The notes below the pieces were generated by a model. It ran no database searches. It was not told the DNA's origin and saw only the letters and a program-made list of their open reading frames with translations. A program made the position numbers and the translations under genes. A stretch of 64,000 bases of DNA from Costertonia aggregata (GTDB lineage: Bacteria; Bacteroidota; Bacteroidia; Flavobacteriales; Flavobacteriaceae). The DNA is taken from contig NZ_CP058595.1 of assembly GCF_013402795.1 (NCBI RefSeq), positions 3,512,001 to 3,576,000 on the forward strand, read 5' to 3'. Positions 42,047 to 50,757 of the stretch are shown here, piece after piece. The stretch's first letter is position 1; each line of letters opens with the position of its first letter.

Positions 42047-44506
42047 TTAAGGTTTTACTACATTAAACACCAGCTCTTTTTCCTTAAGTTGAACCTTCAC
42101 CGTCTGCGGCGCTTTCAGAGTTCCGGATATCAACATTTTAGACAAGGGTCTCTTAAGTTTGTTCCGTATTACGGCTTTCAGCGGCCGGACCCCATAGGTG
42201 GGGGAGAAGCCATCCAAAGATAGATACTTTCTTGTTTTTTCGTCGATTTCTACAGTTATCCCCAAACGCTCTGTTAGCGAAAGCAATTCTTTTTTTAGAT
42301 GTAGGTCAAATATAAAAGGGACATTTTTTTCCGAAATAGGGGCAAAAGGGACAATCTCCGTTATTCGGCCCAAAAATTCCGGTCTAAAATAAGTAGACAT
42401 TATTTCCAAAAGTTTCTCTGAAGACGGAATTTTTCCGGCAGTAATGGATTCCGAAATAAATTCCGACCCAATATTTGATGTGAAAAGTATGACGGCATTT
42501 GAAAAATCACCTATTTTCCCCAATCGATCACTTAATTTTCCTTCGTCCAAAATTTGAAGGAAAACATCAAATACCGATTGGTGGGCCTTTTCTATTTCAT
42601 CAAAAAGTACGATGGCATAAGGTTTTTCCCTTATTTTGTTCACTAACATACCACCCTCTTCATATCCCACATACCCTGGAGGGGCACCATACAGTAAAGC
42701 GGCTGAATGTTCTTCTTTGAATTCGGACATATCAAACCGCACAATGGCACTTTCATCATTGAAAAGAAATTCGGCCAAGGATTTGGCCAATTCCGTTTTT
42801 CCGGTTCCCGTGGGTCCGGAAAAGAAGAAAGAACCAATGGGCTGACCCGCTTTGGAAAGGCCCGATCTGGATTCAATAATGGCCTCTGCCACTGTTTTTA
42901 CAGCATTGTCCTGACCTATGACCCTTTTTTTAAGGGTAGCTTCCATTTCCAAAAGACGTTCTTGTTCTTGCTTTTGTACCTTTCCGGCAGGTATACCGGT
43001 AATGTTGGAAACCATGGCGGCCAAATCTTCTTCATTTATTGCCGTAAGCTCTTGTTTTGAATGTTCTTCGATATTTTTTAAAAGTGAATCAATATACCCA
43101 CGTTTTTTATTGTAGGATGAAAAACCAAAAGCATCCTCGGTATCATATTTCCCTTGGACAATTGGGCTAAGCTTATTTTTAAGCGTAAGGTATACCGTGT
43201 CCAAAAGCTTGTTTTTTACTTCTTCCGAATCTTTATCCTGTATATGTTCAATACTATTTTTAAGTTCCTCTAAATCACTGGGCAGTGATTGTTTGGAAAC
43301 ATTTGCCGCTGACATTGTCCGGTCCAAAAGGTCCAATGCCGAATCTGGCAAACTCTTGTCCTTTAAATATCTTTTGGACAACCTAATGGCTTCTTGTAAC
43401 GTACTCTCGGATAATTGCAAATTATGATGCTCGCTGAAAGTATGCCCTATACTTTTCAAGATTTCCAAGGCCTGTTGTTTGCTTGGCTCTTCCAATAGTA
43501 CTGTTTCGAACCTTCGGGCAAACGCTTCATCTGTCACTATATATTTTCTGTGATTGTCGGCAGACGTAGTGCCAATAAGGGTAACTTCACCCTTATTCAG
43601 CTCAGCTTTCAGGACATTTAGGATACCTTGGCTTATAGCGCTATCTTGTAACAATGAATGTATGTTGTCAATAAAAAGCACGGGTTTCTCAAGTTGTTTT
43701 GCTTCGTTAAAGATAGATTGCAAACGGTCTTCTACCTCTCCTTTATATGAAGCGCCGGAAAGTAAGTTGGCCACATCAACCTCTAAAAGTTGCACTTTTT
43801 GTAAGGTTTCGACTATTTTTAATTGCTCTATTTCACGAGCTAGATTTTGTACCAGGGTCGTCTTTCCCACACCTGCCTCACCAATTACGATAACATTGGG
43901 TTTTGACTTTCTACTAAGAATTTCCGTAATTTTTTTAAGCTCTTTATCCCTGTTCACGATTGCAGCAAACACACCGTTTTTTGCCAAATTCAATATATCT
44001 ATCGTATATTTTTTGAGAACATCATTTTTTTCGGAAAATGCTTCTGCGTGGTTTGTTATCGTAGGTTTCGTTACGTTTTTATCATTGCTAATGCCACTCA
44101 ATCTTCCCAAAAGCTGGGCATGGTTTACAGGTAATGCTTTAAGTTGGTCGTAATTAAAACCTACACCTGGGGTTATTGCGGCAATGAAAAGGCAAATGAG
44201 GTCAACTTCTTCTTTTTTTAATTTTGTTTTGATACCCTCTGCCTCATCAAGAATACATTGTACGGCCTCATCGGGCGTTGAAGAACTAACGTGCATGGCG
44301 CGTTTTGAATAGTCTTCCATACGTACTTCTGCCCATTCCTCTACATAATACACGTCTATATCCAGACCGTGAAGATGTCTTAAAAGCGATAAGTCCCTAT
44401 TGAGCAGGGCCTTTACCATATGGGCTGCACCATAATTTTGATGCCGATGCTCTTCCGCAATTTGGGATGCAATGTAGGTAGCTTTGTTTACTTCTTTGTT
44501 TAACAT
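42047..44506 (-). CDS. tssH: T6SS sheath-recycling AAA+ ATPase ClpV (TssH)
   Basis: ClpV disassembles contracted TssB-TssC sheath. This 819-residue protein has a Clp N-domain (about residues 1-150), a first AAA+ module with Walker A GEAGVGKTTLVQ (about 210) and Walker B LFIDNIH, a middle region, a second AAA+ module with Walker A GPTGTGKTELAKSL (about 563) and VLFDEIEKAHQSVFDVFLQI, and the C-terminal D2-small domain with a sheath-family end (GVRPLKAVIRNKLKRPLSKM). It is encoded between tssO and tssE, which identifies it as ClpV rather than ClpB. Confidence 0.93.
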   Translation of the reverse strand: MLNKEVNKATYIASQIAEEHRHQNYGAAHMVKALLNRDLSLLRHLHGLDIDVYYVEEWAEVRMEDYSKRAMHVSSSTPDEAVQCILDEAEGIKTKLKKEEVDLICLFIAAITPGVGFNYDQLKALPVNHAQLLGRLSGISNDKNVTKPTITNHAEAFSEKNDVLKKYTIDILNLAKNGVFAAIVNRDKELKKITEILSRKSKPNVIVIGEAGVGKTTLVQNLAREIEQLKIVETLQKVQLLEVDVANLLSGASYKGEVEDRLQSIFNEAKQLEKPVLFIDNIHSLLQDSAISQGILNVLKAELNKGEVTLIGTTSADNHRKYIVTDEAFARRFETVLLEEPSKQQALEILKSIGHTFSEHHNLQLSESTLQEAIRLSKRYLKDKSLPDSALDLLDRTMSAANVSKQSLPSDLEELKNSIEHIQDKDSEEVKNKLLDTVYLTLKNKLSPIVQGKYDTEDAFGFSSYNKKRGYIDSLLKNIEEHSKQELTAINEEDLAAMVSNITGIPAGKVQKQEQERLLEMEATLKKRVIGQDNAVKTVAEAIIESRSGLSKAGQPIGSFFFSGPTGTGKTELAKSLAEFLFNDESAIVRFDMSEFKEEHSAALLYGAPPGYVGYEEGGMLVNKIREKPYAIVLFDEIEKAHQSVFDVFLQILDEGKLSDRLGKIGDFSNAVILFTSNIGSEFISESITAGKIPSSEKLLEIMSTYFRPEFLGRITEIVPFAPISEKNVPFIFDLHLKKELLSLTERLGITVEIDEKTRKYLSLDGFSPTYGVRPLKAVIRNKLKRPLSKMLISGTLKAPQTVKVQLKEKELVFNVVKP

Positions 44507-44517
44507 CCAAAAAGCGG

Positions 44518-45024
44518 TTAATTGTTTAATCTGCGGGATAGCTCTAAAGCTCTCTCTAATTGTTTGATGTCATTTTCGTAGTCGCGTAGCTTCTCGTTAA
44601 GGTCATCAATTTCATTCTTGGCATTTTCAACCTGTTTTAAATCCCTCTTGGAGTCCATTAATTTCTTATAGGTCAATATGAGATTCTCGTACATACCATT
44701 GTCCTCCAATGAATCTTTGGGGATATCGCTCTTGATGTTTATCAGCTCCGCATTTATGGATTGTTCCAAAAAGAAATAGCCTTCATCCACTTTATCCAAC
44801 GAGTCGATAAGGACATCTATTTTTTCCAATTCTTGCATGAATTTTTTCTGGTATTGAAATTCAAACTGTATTTTTTTGTTCTCTGCCCGTAATATCTCGT
44901 TTTCTTTCCAGGGTAGTTTATAACTGAAGAAAACGGCAACGAAAATGATACCTATCGTAACAACGAACATCAATAAAAATAACAGAAAGGAAGATACCCT
45001 TTCTTTTTTGTTCAAAATTTCCAT
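44518..45024 (-). CDS. tssO: T6SS membrane-complex protein TssO
   Basis: This 168-residue protein has one N-terminal membrane helix (SSFLLFLLMFVVTIGIIFVA) after a short cytoplasmic basic end. A long helical, coiled-coil-rich periplasmic part follows (ENKKIQFEFQYQKKFMQELE, NEIDDLNEKLRDYENDIKQL). This architecture and its place between tssK and tssH match TssO, a Bacteroidota-specific part of the TssNQOPR envelope complex that replaces TssJ/L/M. It starts 14 bp after tssK. Confidence 0.8.
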   Translation of the reverse strand: MEILNKKERVSSFLLFLLMFVVTIGIIFVAVFFSYKLPWKENEILRAENKKIQFEFQYQKKFMQELEKIDVLIDSLDKVDEGYFFLEQSINAELINIKSDIPKDSLEDNGMYENLILTYKKLMDSKRDLKQVENAKNEIDDLNEKLRDYENDIKQLERALELSRRLNN

Positions 45025-45038
45025 AATCTTTTATCTTT

Positions 45039-46181
45039 TTATTCGGCTAAAAACGAAGGGCCGCTAGATTTTCCCGGTTTCTCCGAAACAATGTTCTCAT
45101 TAACAAAAATCCCCATATCCCTGCGTTTTCCAATATAATCAACTTGAGTGAGAATCGTGAAAAGTCTTTCAATGGTATTCATAAAGTAGTAGGCCAACTC
45201 TAGATTTTGGTTAATATCCAAATGGTTGTAGGGCATATTGATGATATCGGTAAATATTTTTTCATAGTCCCCACCTTTCAGGTCCGTCCATTCCCCAAAA
45301 TAATTGAACAACTGTTCTTTGTTCTCGGGTGAGGATACATCTACGGCACCCTTGAAAGTGCGGGCTAGGCTCACGATGATTTCCAATAATTTTTTAGGAT
45401 GTATATGATATTCTTCCCACTTTATGTAGGTAACTTGCTGGGCCAAGTAAGGGTATACTTTATCTACGACAATATGCATGGCATCCGCTATGGGATTGTC
45501 ACTTTGTTTGGTCATTATTTTTTGTACGATCAAAATAGCGCATTTCTCACTAACCTTCACAAAATTTTCAGCAGTATTATAAAAATCCACAAGACGTTCA
45601 TGGGCGCCCAAGGCATTTGAAGGGGGAATGTAATTGTCATCTGTTGAGAAGGTACTACCTTGTTTAACGATTTTGGCTATGGGTAATTGGTGCACTCCTA
45701 AACCGGATTTCTGAAGCGAATCGGCATTTATGAAAGTAAAAGAATAGGAAGGGGCAAGGTGCGGATAACGTGGTGGTATTTCTTTGGGGTCTTGTTCTCC
45801 GAATGGCACGGCATCGGCCTCATTGACATTAACAAGAACATAGCCGTCTTCAAAATTCTTGTCCGCAAACTCTTCAACAATCATATCTTCTTTGATTGAT
45901 GGGGTTTGTTGCGTAATTTCTATGCGGTAACCACCCGGGGTAATGGCCCTAAGTTTTTTAACCGATATTTTTAAGCCTTTGTGGGCGTCTATATTTACCG
46001 AATATTCTTTGGTGTCGCTTAAGTGGGAAGGTAAAAGGCCATAACCATGAAGACCTATACCTATGCTTATTGCATCTTTAGTTCTTGAGTGTGCAAAATC
46101 CTGAAGGCTTTTGAAGTGCTCTTTCGAGATTTTCATACCATCTATCCAGTTGATTTTAAAGTTTTTGATGTCTTCTATCAT
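45039..46181 (-). CDS. tssK: T6SS baseplate-to-membrane linker TssK
   Basis: TssK connects the baseplate wedge to the membrane complex. The 380-residue protein starts with FKINWIDGMKISKEHFKSLQ, corresponding to the TssK 'vxWxeGmfLxpqHFq' signature, then IGLHGYGLLPSHLSD and VSVKKLRAITPGGYRIEIT-type beta strands. The C-terminal half is helical (LEIIVSLARTFKGAVDVSSP). It is encoded 10 bp after tssN. In Bacteroidota, TssN is reported to link the envelope complex to the baseplate, so these adjacent genes probably encode partners. Confidence 0.85.
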   Translation of the reverse strand: MIEDIKNFKINWIDGMKISKEHFKSLQDFAHSRTKDAISIGIGLHGYGLLPSHLSDTKEYSVNIDAHKGLKISVKKLRAITPGGYRIEITQQTPSIKEDMIVEEFADKNFEDGYVLVNVNEADAVPFGEQDPKEIPPRYPHLAPSYSFTFINADSLQKSGLGVHQLPIAKIVKQGSTFSTDDNYIPPSNALGAHERLVDFYNTAENFVKVSEKCAILIVQKIMTKQSDNPIADAMHIVVDKVYPYLAQQVTYIKWEEYHIHPKKLLEIIVSLARTFKGAVDVSSPENKEQLFNYFGEWTDLKGGDYEKIFTDIINMPYNHLDINQNLELAYYFMNTIERLFTILTQVDYIGKRRDMGIFVNENIVSEKPGKSSGPSFLAE

Positions 46182-46191
46182 GCGTTTATGT

Positions 46192-47058
46192 TTAAATACG
46201 TTGACATACTATGATATCCCCGTCTACAAGGTTGTTTTGCTCTACCGTGAGTTCCGAGTCAATATGTCTTGATGCTCCGTACCATTTTGGTTTTGTATAA
46301 AAATACCAACCATAAGGATCACCGTTATCTTCCGAGATTTCTATCTTACTTTTTGATTTTTTGTCATTGTAATCATTTATAAAGAAAAAGAAAAGTCTGC
46401 CAAAATCCATATTTTTTGGTGCCTTGGCCTTAAAACTTGTAATATGGTCCTCTTTTGTATTCTTGTAGAATAAGAAGTTGAGAACAATCATATTGCTCAG
46501 CTCATAATGTTTTGGAGTTTCATACTTTTTACCAAATGGATAATACCACTTTGAGTATAGTCTTGTGGGTATTGAAACTGCATAATTGAACAAAATAAAG
46601 AATGAAGTCGGCACGACAAAAGCACAGATAATCACGAAATAGTATCCCAAATAATTTAGGTCGTTAAAATATGCGGTTATCATAATTATGGGCACCATGA
46701 GCACCAATGAGGCTATGATGGCAAAAAGTATTTCTTTAAAATTGTTAAGACTATTGAACCTCTTGAACACGGTATGAAAGAAAAATACATGTAGCCCACC
46801 TAATATAAGCATCGCTCCCATTAACGAAAAGTAGCGTAATACGATTGCGGTCTGTTTTAGGTTGAAAAGTATTGCGGTTACAATGCCAACAATTAAAACA
46901 CCCACAAATAGATATAAGTAAAATTTCTTGCGCTTTGGCCTGTAACTCGGTGTTTTTGAACCGAGCAAAGTGAGTACCAACACCACCAACACCACGATAA
47001 TGGCAAAGGGAACCAATGCTTCAAAACTTATGAGATTTTTTAGGTAGCTTCTCAACAT
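46192..47058 (-). CDS. tssN: T6SS membrane protein TssN
   Basis: TssN is the inner-membrane hub of the Bacteroidota T6SS envelope complex. It has 288 residues. Five to six membrane helices lie in the first 175 residues (LVPFAIIVVLVVLVLTLLG, FYLYLFVGVLIVGIVTAIL, YFVIICAFVVPTSFFILF among them), followed by a cytoplasmic-type domain with FGRLFFFFINDYNDKKSKSK and GDPYGWYFYTKPKWYGA. The order tssG-tssN-tssK fits known Bacteroidota loci. It lies 5 bp after tssG. Confidence 0.85.
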   Translation of the reverse strand: MLRSYLKNLISFEALVPFAIIVVLVVLVLTLLGSKTPSYRPKRKKFYLYLFVGVLIVGIVTAILFNLKQTAIVLRYFSLMGAMLILGGLHVFFFHTVFKRFNSLNNFKEILFAIIASLVLMVPIIMITAYFNDLNYLGYYFVIICAFVVPTSFFILFNYAVSIPTRLYSKWYYPFGKKYETPKHYELSNMIVLNFLFYKNTKEDHITSFKAKAPKNMDFGRLFFFFINDYNDKKSKSKIEISEDNGDPYGWYFYTKPKWYGASRHIDSELTVEQNNLVDGDIIVCQRI

Positions 47059-47063
47059 ATATC

Positions 47064-47975
47064 TTAAATTGTAGATGACACCCCAAGTCTGGCGGCGTAT
47101 ACTTTTTCGCTCATTATAAAATCCTGTTTTTGTTCGGGTAGTGTAAAGTTAACCTCATAATCACATTCAAAGGGTAAAGTGTGTTCTAAAAAAAAACGTA
47201 TTACCAAAATAATACTACCATTGGGTAGGTATTTATCGATTTCGTTCGGGTGTCTTACCTTATCCACGGTAAAAATATATCTAGGCAAAAAAGTTTTTCC
47301 ATTTGCCGAAGTCGCAAGATTTACACCTAGTTGCCAAGAGGTGTTCTCTTCTTGAGTGGTATCCAAAGACGCATACTCTTGTTTTACTGTTATATTTTCA
47401 TGAATTATAGTTTCCAATATTTTTGTTAATAACGGCAAATCGCCCGCAATCTTATGCATAAAAGGCATTGTTTTAAGTATTTTGGTTGCCATTGCCTTGG
47501 GTAGGGCTTCATCAATATTCCAGAGTTTGGTTAAAAAACTTACCAACTCTGGACTTCCCAATGATGAAAATATATTGTTTTCCTCTTGTTCTACCGCAAC
47601 TTTATTCAAAAAAAACTCTTCTTCCAATGGTTGAAAAAAGTTGCGAGAATGGTATTCTTCTTTTTTTCTGTTTTTGTAGTCGGCCACCATGGTTTCCACA
47701 AAGGGTGTACTGCTATATGTGCTATGAAAAAAACGCTCGGGAAAAACATTGTAAAAACCACGACGGCTTAAGGTAACCTCAAGTTTTTTATAGGAAGACT
47801 CTAATGCGGTTACATTTGTGATATCATGTGTAAAACGTCTTTTGAAAAATTGGGAAAAAGCAAAGCGTAAAGGTATTTCGTCCTCCAAATAGGCCGCAAA
47901 CGTTTCGGCTTTTAAATCAAAGCCCACGTCTACAAGTTCTTTCTTGATTTTTTCGGGAGAATTTTTTTTATACAT
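47064..47975 (-). CDS. tssG: T6SS baseplate protein TssG-like
   Basis: This 303-residue protein has weak but consistent TssG features: a large N-terminal part with FAFSQFFKRRFTHDIT, FFQPLEEEFFLNKVAVEQEE, and a C-terminal beta domain with SWQLGVNLATSANGKTFLPR ('LG.n...g' block) and an IDKYLPNGSIILVIRFFLEH segment like the 'lPgg.....l..lv....' end of TssG. No other ORF in the cluster can fill this role. The call rests on pattern, size and location beside tssN. Confidence 0.7.
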   Translation of the reverse strand: MYKKNSPEKIKKELVDVGFDLKAETFAAYLEDEIPLRFAFSQFFKRRFTHDITNVTALESSYKKLEVTLSRRGFYNVFPERFFHSTYSSTPFVETMVADYKNRKKEEYHSRNFFQPLEEEFFLNKVAVEQEENNIFSSLGSPELVSFLTKLWNIDEALPKAMATKILKTMPFMHKIAGDLPLLTKILETIIHENITVKQEYASLDTTQEENTSWQLGVNLATSANGKTFLPRYIFTVDKVRHPNEIDKYLPNGSIILVIRFFLEHTLPFECDYEVNFTLPEQKQDFIMSEKVYAARLGVSSTI

Positions 47976-47980
47976 GAAGC

Positions 47981-48604
47981 CTAATTGTTCAAAAGTCTAG
48001 AAGATGCTACGTATTTATCTTGCCAATAGTTGGAATTTAGGTCAACGATTTCAACGCCCCTTGGTGAGTTAGACCCTAAAAACTTACCGTTTTGAAGGTA
48101 GATGCCTACATGGGAAACTACTTTGTCTTTATGCCGTAACCTAAAAAAAATAAGGTCGCCTTCTTTAAGATATTCTTGATTTTTAAAATGCGCCTTGGTG
48201 TCGAGATAAAATTGTTCTATTGAGGTTCTCGGCAATTCTTTTTTATAAACTTCACTGTAAACCTGTTGTACAAAAGCAGAACAATCAATTCCCTTTTTTG
48301 AGTTTCCGCCCCATTTGTAGGGCACGCCTAACCAGCTATCAATGGTATGATACAGTTTTTCATTCATTATATCCGCTTCGGAGACACCCAACTCGTTCGC
48401 AAACTTGACTTTATCCTCTTTGGACAGGTACGATTTGTTTTTATTGGAAGTATCGGTGGTAACCACGGTTTTCTTTTCTTCCTGAAGTTTTTTCGCCTTG
48501 ACTATTTCATTTTTGTAATATTTATAATCAGGTACATCCTTGGATTTACAGGAACAAGCGATAACCAATACAATAACGAAGAAAAACAAGAGTTTTATTT
48601 TCAT
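47981..48604 (-). CDS. NlpC/P60 peptidoglycan hydrolase lipoprotein, first gene of the T6SS operon
   Basis: This 207-residue lipoprotein has the leader MKIKLLFFFVIVLVIACSC with a lipobox Cys near residue 17. A charged helical linker is followed by an NlpC/P60 domain: GVPYKWGGNSKKGIDCSAFV (catalytic Cys about 107), LKEGDLIFFRLRHKDKVVSH with catalytic His in SHVGIYLQNG, and a final SSRLL. It probably cuts peptide cross-links so that the envelope complex can be built through the wall. In position it could correspond to the lipoprotein TssQ of other Bacteroidota, but I cannot show homology. It starts 53 bp from the divergent PKD gene and is 5 bp before tssG. Confidence 0.88.
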   Translation of the reverse strand: MKIKLLFFFVIVLVIACSCKSKDVPDYKYYKNEIVKAKKLQEEKKTVVTTDTSNKNKSYLSKEDKVKFANELGVSEADIMNEKLYHTIDSWLGVPYKWGGNSKKGIDCSAFVQQVYSEVYKKELPRTSIEQFYLDTKAHFKNQEYLKEGDLIFFRLRHKDKVVSHVGIYLQNGKFLGSNSPRGVEIVDLNSNYWQDKYVASSRLLNN

Positions 48605-48657
48605 AAAAAGAATTGTATTTTTAGATTGGATTACAACTTAACAAGAATAAATTACTT
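48605..48657. promoter_or_regulatory. Short divergent promoter region of the two T6SS transcription units
   Basis: Only 53 AT-rich bp separate the start codons of the NlpC/P60 gene (left) and the PKD gene (right). Promoters for both must lie here or inside the opposite gene. I cannot pick a convincing -33/-7 pair for either strand. Confidence 0.4.
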
Positions 48658-49677
48658 ATGTACCACAAAAGTATAAAAACCCATTTTGACCGTAACGTGT
48701 TTATTACTTTTTTAGTATTATTTTTTGGGGGATTATCGTTGCTATCATTCAGAATTAACGATAAGGAAGATTGCACGGGTGTGGATTTTGAAATATTGAC
48801 CAATTCTTACACGGTTGAGGATTTGATCGAATTCAAGAGCATTGATAAAAACGGGGTAGACTGGTCTTGGGATTTTGGGGATGGATCTACCGCTACGAAC
48901 AGATCAAACGTGACGCACCAATTTAAAACACCGGGTTTGTACAAGGTCACTTTATCGGTAAATGGCCAGTGTAAACAAGTACGGGAAGTGGCAATTTCCA
49001 AACAGAGGATATTGATAGATCCCGAACGCATTCCCACCATACAACTGCCCGATAATATTAGGGTCGGGGATGAGGTGGTGTTCTCAAATAATTCGCCTTT
49101 TGCAGAAACATGGCAATGGAGTTTTGGGGAAACTACTCGGGTAGATGGGACCGACCAACAAGAACGATACGTTTTTAAGACACCTGGGGAGAAAACGATA
49201 CTTTTGGTCGTTAACAATGATAGATTGCACGAGGCCAAACAAAGAATCACTGTTTTGCCCAAAAAAAGATCCAGAAGGCAAACTACAAACGAGGGCGTCG
49301 ACCCCATAGAACTGGTCTTGGACGACCAAATTGAAGATATTCCAGTAAAAGAGGTGGAAGAAGAGGAAAAGCGTTTAGAAGAGGAAGAGGCCAATCGTAT
49401 CGAGGTATCATCGGATGAGATTCGCCAAATGCTTGTAGGATATGCTAACAGGACCGTTGACGATATTGCCATTCGCAATTATTTCTGCTACAGTAGTATC
49501 CCGGTATTCAATAAAGGTGGTTCTAGAAAAACGGTAAACCAGTTGTTCAATACGATCAGGGACGTAAAAATAGAATTTAAAGACTTAAAACTTGTTCGTG
49601 ATTCAAAAACGGGCTGCATAAAAAGTATGACTTTGGATTTACGAACAAAAAAAGGTCTTTTCTGGAAAAACTTCTAA
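48658..49677 (+). CDS. PKD-domain inner-membrane-anchored T6SS protein, TssP-like
   Basis: This 339-residue protein has one N-terminal membrane helix (NVFITFLVLFFGGLSLLSF). Two PKD-type beta-sandwiches follow, with WSWDFGDGS (about residues 62-70) and a degenerate WQWSFGETTR (about 152). Then come a basic stretch (PKKRSRRQTTNE), a highly charged Glu-rich segment (VEEEEKRLEEEEANRIEV) and a compact C-terminal domain with two Cys. A single-pass periplasmic PKD protein fits the TssP type of the Bacteroidota envelope complex. I infer that role from architecture and from the divergent position next to the core operon. Confidence 0.6.
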   Translation: MYHKSIKTHFDRNVFITFLVLFFGGLSLLSFRINDKEDCTGVDFEILTNSYTVEDLIEFKSIDKNGVDWSWDFGDGSTATNRSNVTHQFKTPGLYKVTLSVNGQCKQVREVAISKQRILIDPERIPTIQLPDNIRVGDEVVFSNNSPFAETWQWSFGETTRVDGTDQQERYVFKTPGEKTILLVVNNDRLHEAKQRITVLPKKRSRRQTTNEGVDPIELVLDDQIEDIPVKEVEEEEKRLEEEEANRIEVSSDEIRQMLVGYANRTVDDIAIRNYFCYSSIPVFNKGGSRKTVNQLFNTIRDVKIEFKDLKLVRDSKTGCIKSMTLDLRTKKGLFWKNF

Positions 49678-50239
49678 AATTTCCTTAGTATCGAAAGTTT
49701 CAAATATATCCATTTGAGCCGTTGCGCATTTTTAAAGAATATCATGTTCATGGTCAGTTCGATTTTTGAGGAAAGAAAACCATATTGAAATAATCTTGAG
49801 AAAAAAAATGTTCGTGATACAAACTCTTAATGAATCCGGTCATAAAATTCACTCAAAATGAACAAAAGGTTTCTTTTGGCATTGCTGTTTGGTTTTATTG
49901 AGCAAGGCTAAGACCTTGCTGTTTGCGACTCAAAACTCAAAATTTATCAGCCAATTGTTATGCATAAGGTTGATTTGGTTTAAATCGTGAAAGAATTAAA
50001 TAATTAATTATCAGCATATTAATTATTTTAGAGATACTGGTAATTTCTTCTTTTTTTAGATTTATACATTACATTTTTTTTGATTTTTCATTACTGGGGT
50101 ATTCAAAAAAATACAATTTCCTTTGCAGTTGAACGATAATTTTTGTCTTTCCTACAAACAATCCCTATGTTTATCATGTTCTTATGTAACGTTTTTTATA
50201 AATTATTAACGGTAGTATTTACCACAAAAACAAATTATT
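49678..50239. other. 562-bp non-coding region upstream of hcp1
   Basis: No gene is seen. An 18-codon frame at 49859 (MNKRFLLALLFGF..) resembles the start of a signal peptide but stops at once and is probably chance. A hairpin AGCAAGG/CCTTGCT (49901-49920) has no T-tract. The right end holds a candidate promoter for hcp1. The length suggests regulatory space for the highly expressed Hcp unit. Confidence 0.5.
50142..50173 (+). promoter_or_regulatory. Candidate promoter of hcp1-tssBC
   Basis: TTTG (50142-50145), 20 bp, then TATGTTTA (50166-50173) fits the Bacteroidota TTTG/TAnnTTTG pattern with one mismatch. It would give a 5' UTR of about 60 bases before the hcp1 ATG at 50240. Confidence 0.45.
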
Positions 50240-50626
50240 ATGTCTTTTAAAGCAAAATTAAAAGTAGCAGGAAAGGAACACAACATCTTACACTGTTCCT
50301 ACGATTTGAACCAAGAAGTCGATCCAACGGGAAGACCTTCTTCAGTAACCCGTGGAGGTCGAATTTATTTGACCGTTGAGTCCAATGGTGAGACCAGTTT
50401 CTTTGAATGGATGACCAACAACTTCGAGAGAAAGGATGGGTCAATCGTATTCGTAAAAAGAGATACCGACGCAACATTGAAAGAGCTGCAGTTTGAAGAA
50501 GGATATCTTATTAAATATAAGGAAAGTTTTGATGCTACGGGTCAAAACCCCTTGACCGAAACTTTCGTGATTTCGGCCAAAAAAATCGGTTTAGGTAGCG
50601 GTGAGCATATCAACGAATGGGTATAA
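50240..50626 (+). CDS. tssD: T6SS tube protein Hcp (TssD), copy 1
   Basis: This 128-residue Hcp builds hexameric rings of the inner tube. It has the Bacteroidota Hcp pattern: SFKAKLKVAGKEHNILHCSY, VDPTGRPSSVTRGGRIYLTV, FFEWMTN and the final INEWV. It is about 45% similar by eye to the second copy at 52625. It is followed by an intrinsic terminator before tssB, so hcp1 mRNA should be more abundant than tssBC. That fits an abundant tube protein. Confidence 0.93.
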   Translation: MSFKAKLKVAGKEHNILHCSYDLNQEVDPTGRPSSVTRGGRIYLTVESNGETSFFEWMTNNFERKDGSIVFVKRDTDATLKELQFEEGYLIKYKESFDATGQNPLTETFVISAKKIGLGSGEHINEWV

Positions 50627-50651
50627 AAACCGTACCAAAAAGTTTTTTATC

Positions 50652-50683
50652 AAAAAGGGGGCATATGTATAGCTCCCTTTTTT
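50652..50683 (+). terminator. Intrinsic terminator between hcp1 and tssB
   Basis: AAAAAGGGGGC (50652-50662) pairs with GCTCCCTTTTT (50672-50682 and beyond) with one G-U pair and a 9-nt loop, ending in a T-run. It is probably leaky, since tssB has no strong promoter-like box in the remaining 75 bp. Confidence 0.75.
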
Positions 50684-50757
50684 CGTTGTATATGGGTACC
50701 AATAAGTTGTGTATACATTTTTTTTGATTAAATTTAACCAACTAAACTTTTTTATAT

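Noticed and set aside
49859-49912. Short frame starting MNKRFLLALLFGF in the hcp1 upstream region
   Set aside because: It stops after 17 residues, has no continuation in other frames that I can recognise, and lies in AT-rich non-coding DNA.
49901-49920. Hairpin AGCAAGG/CCTTGCT as a terminator
   Set aside because: No T-tract follows and the stem is only 7 bp; it lies about 225 bp beyond the PKD gene.
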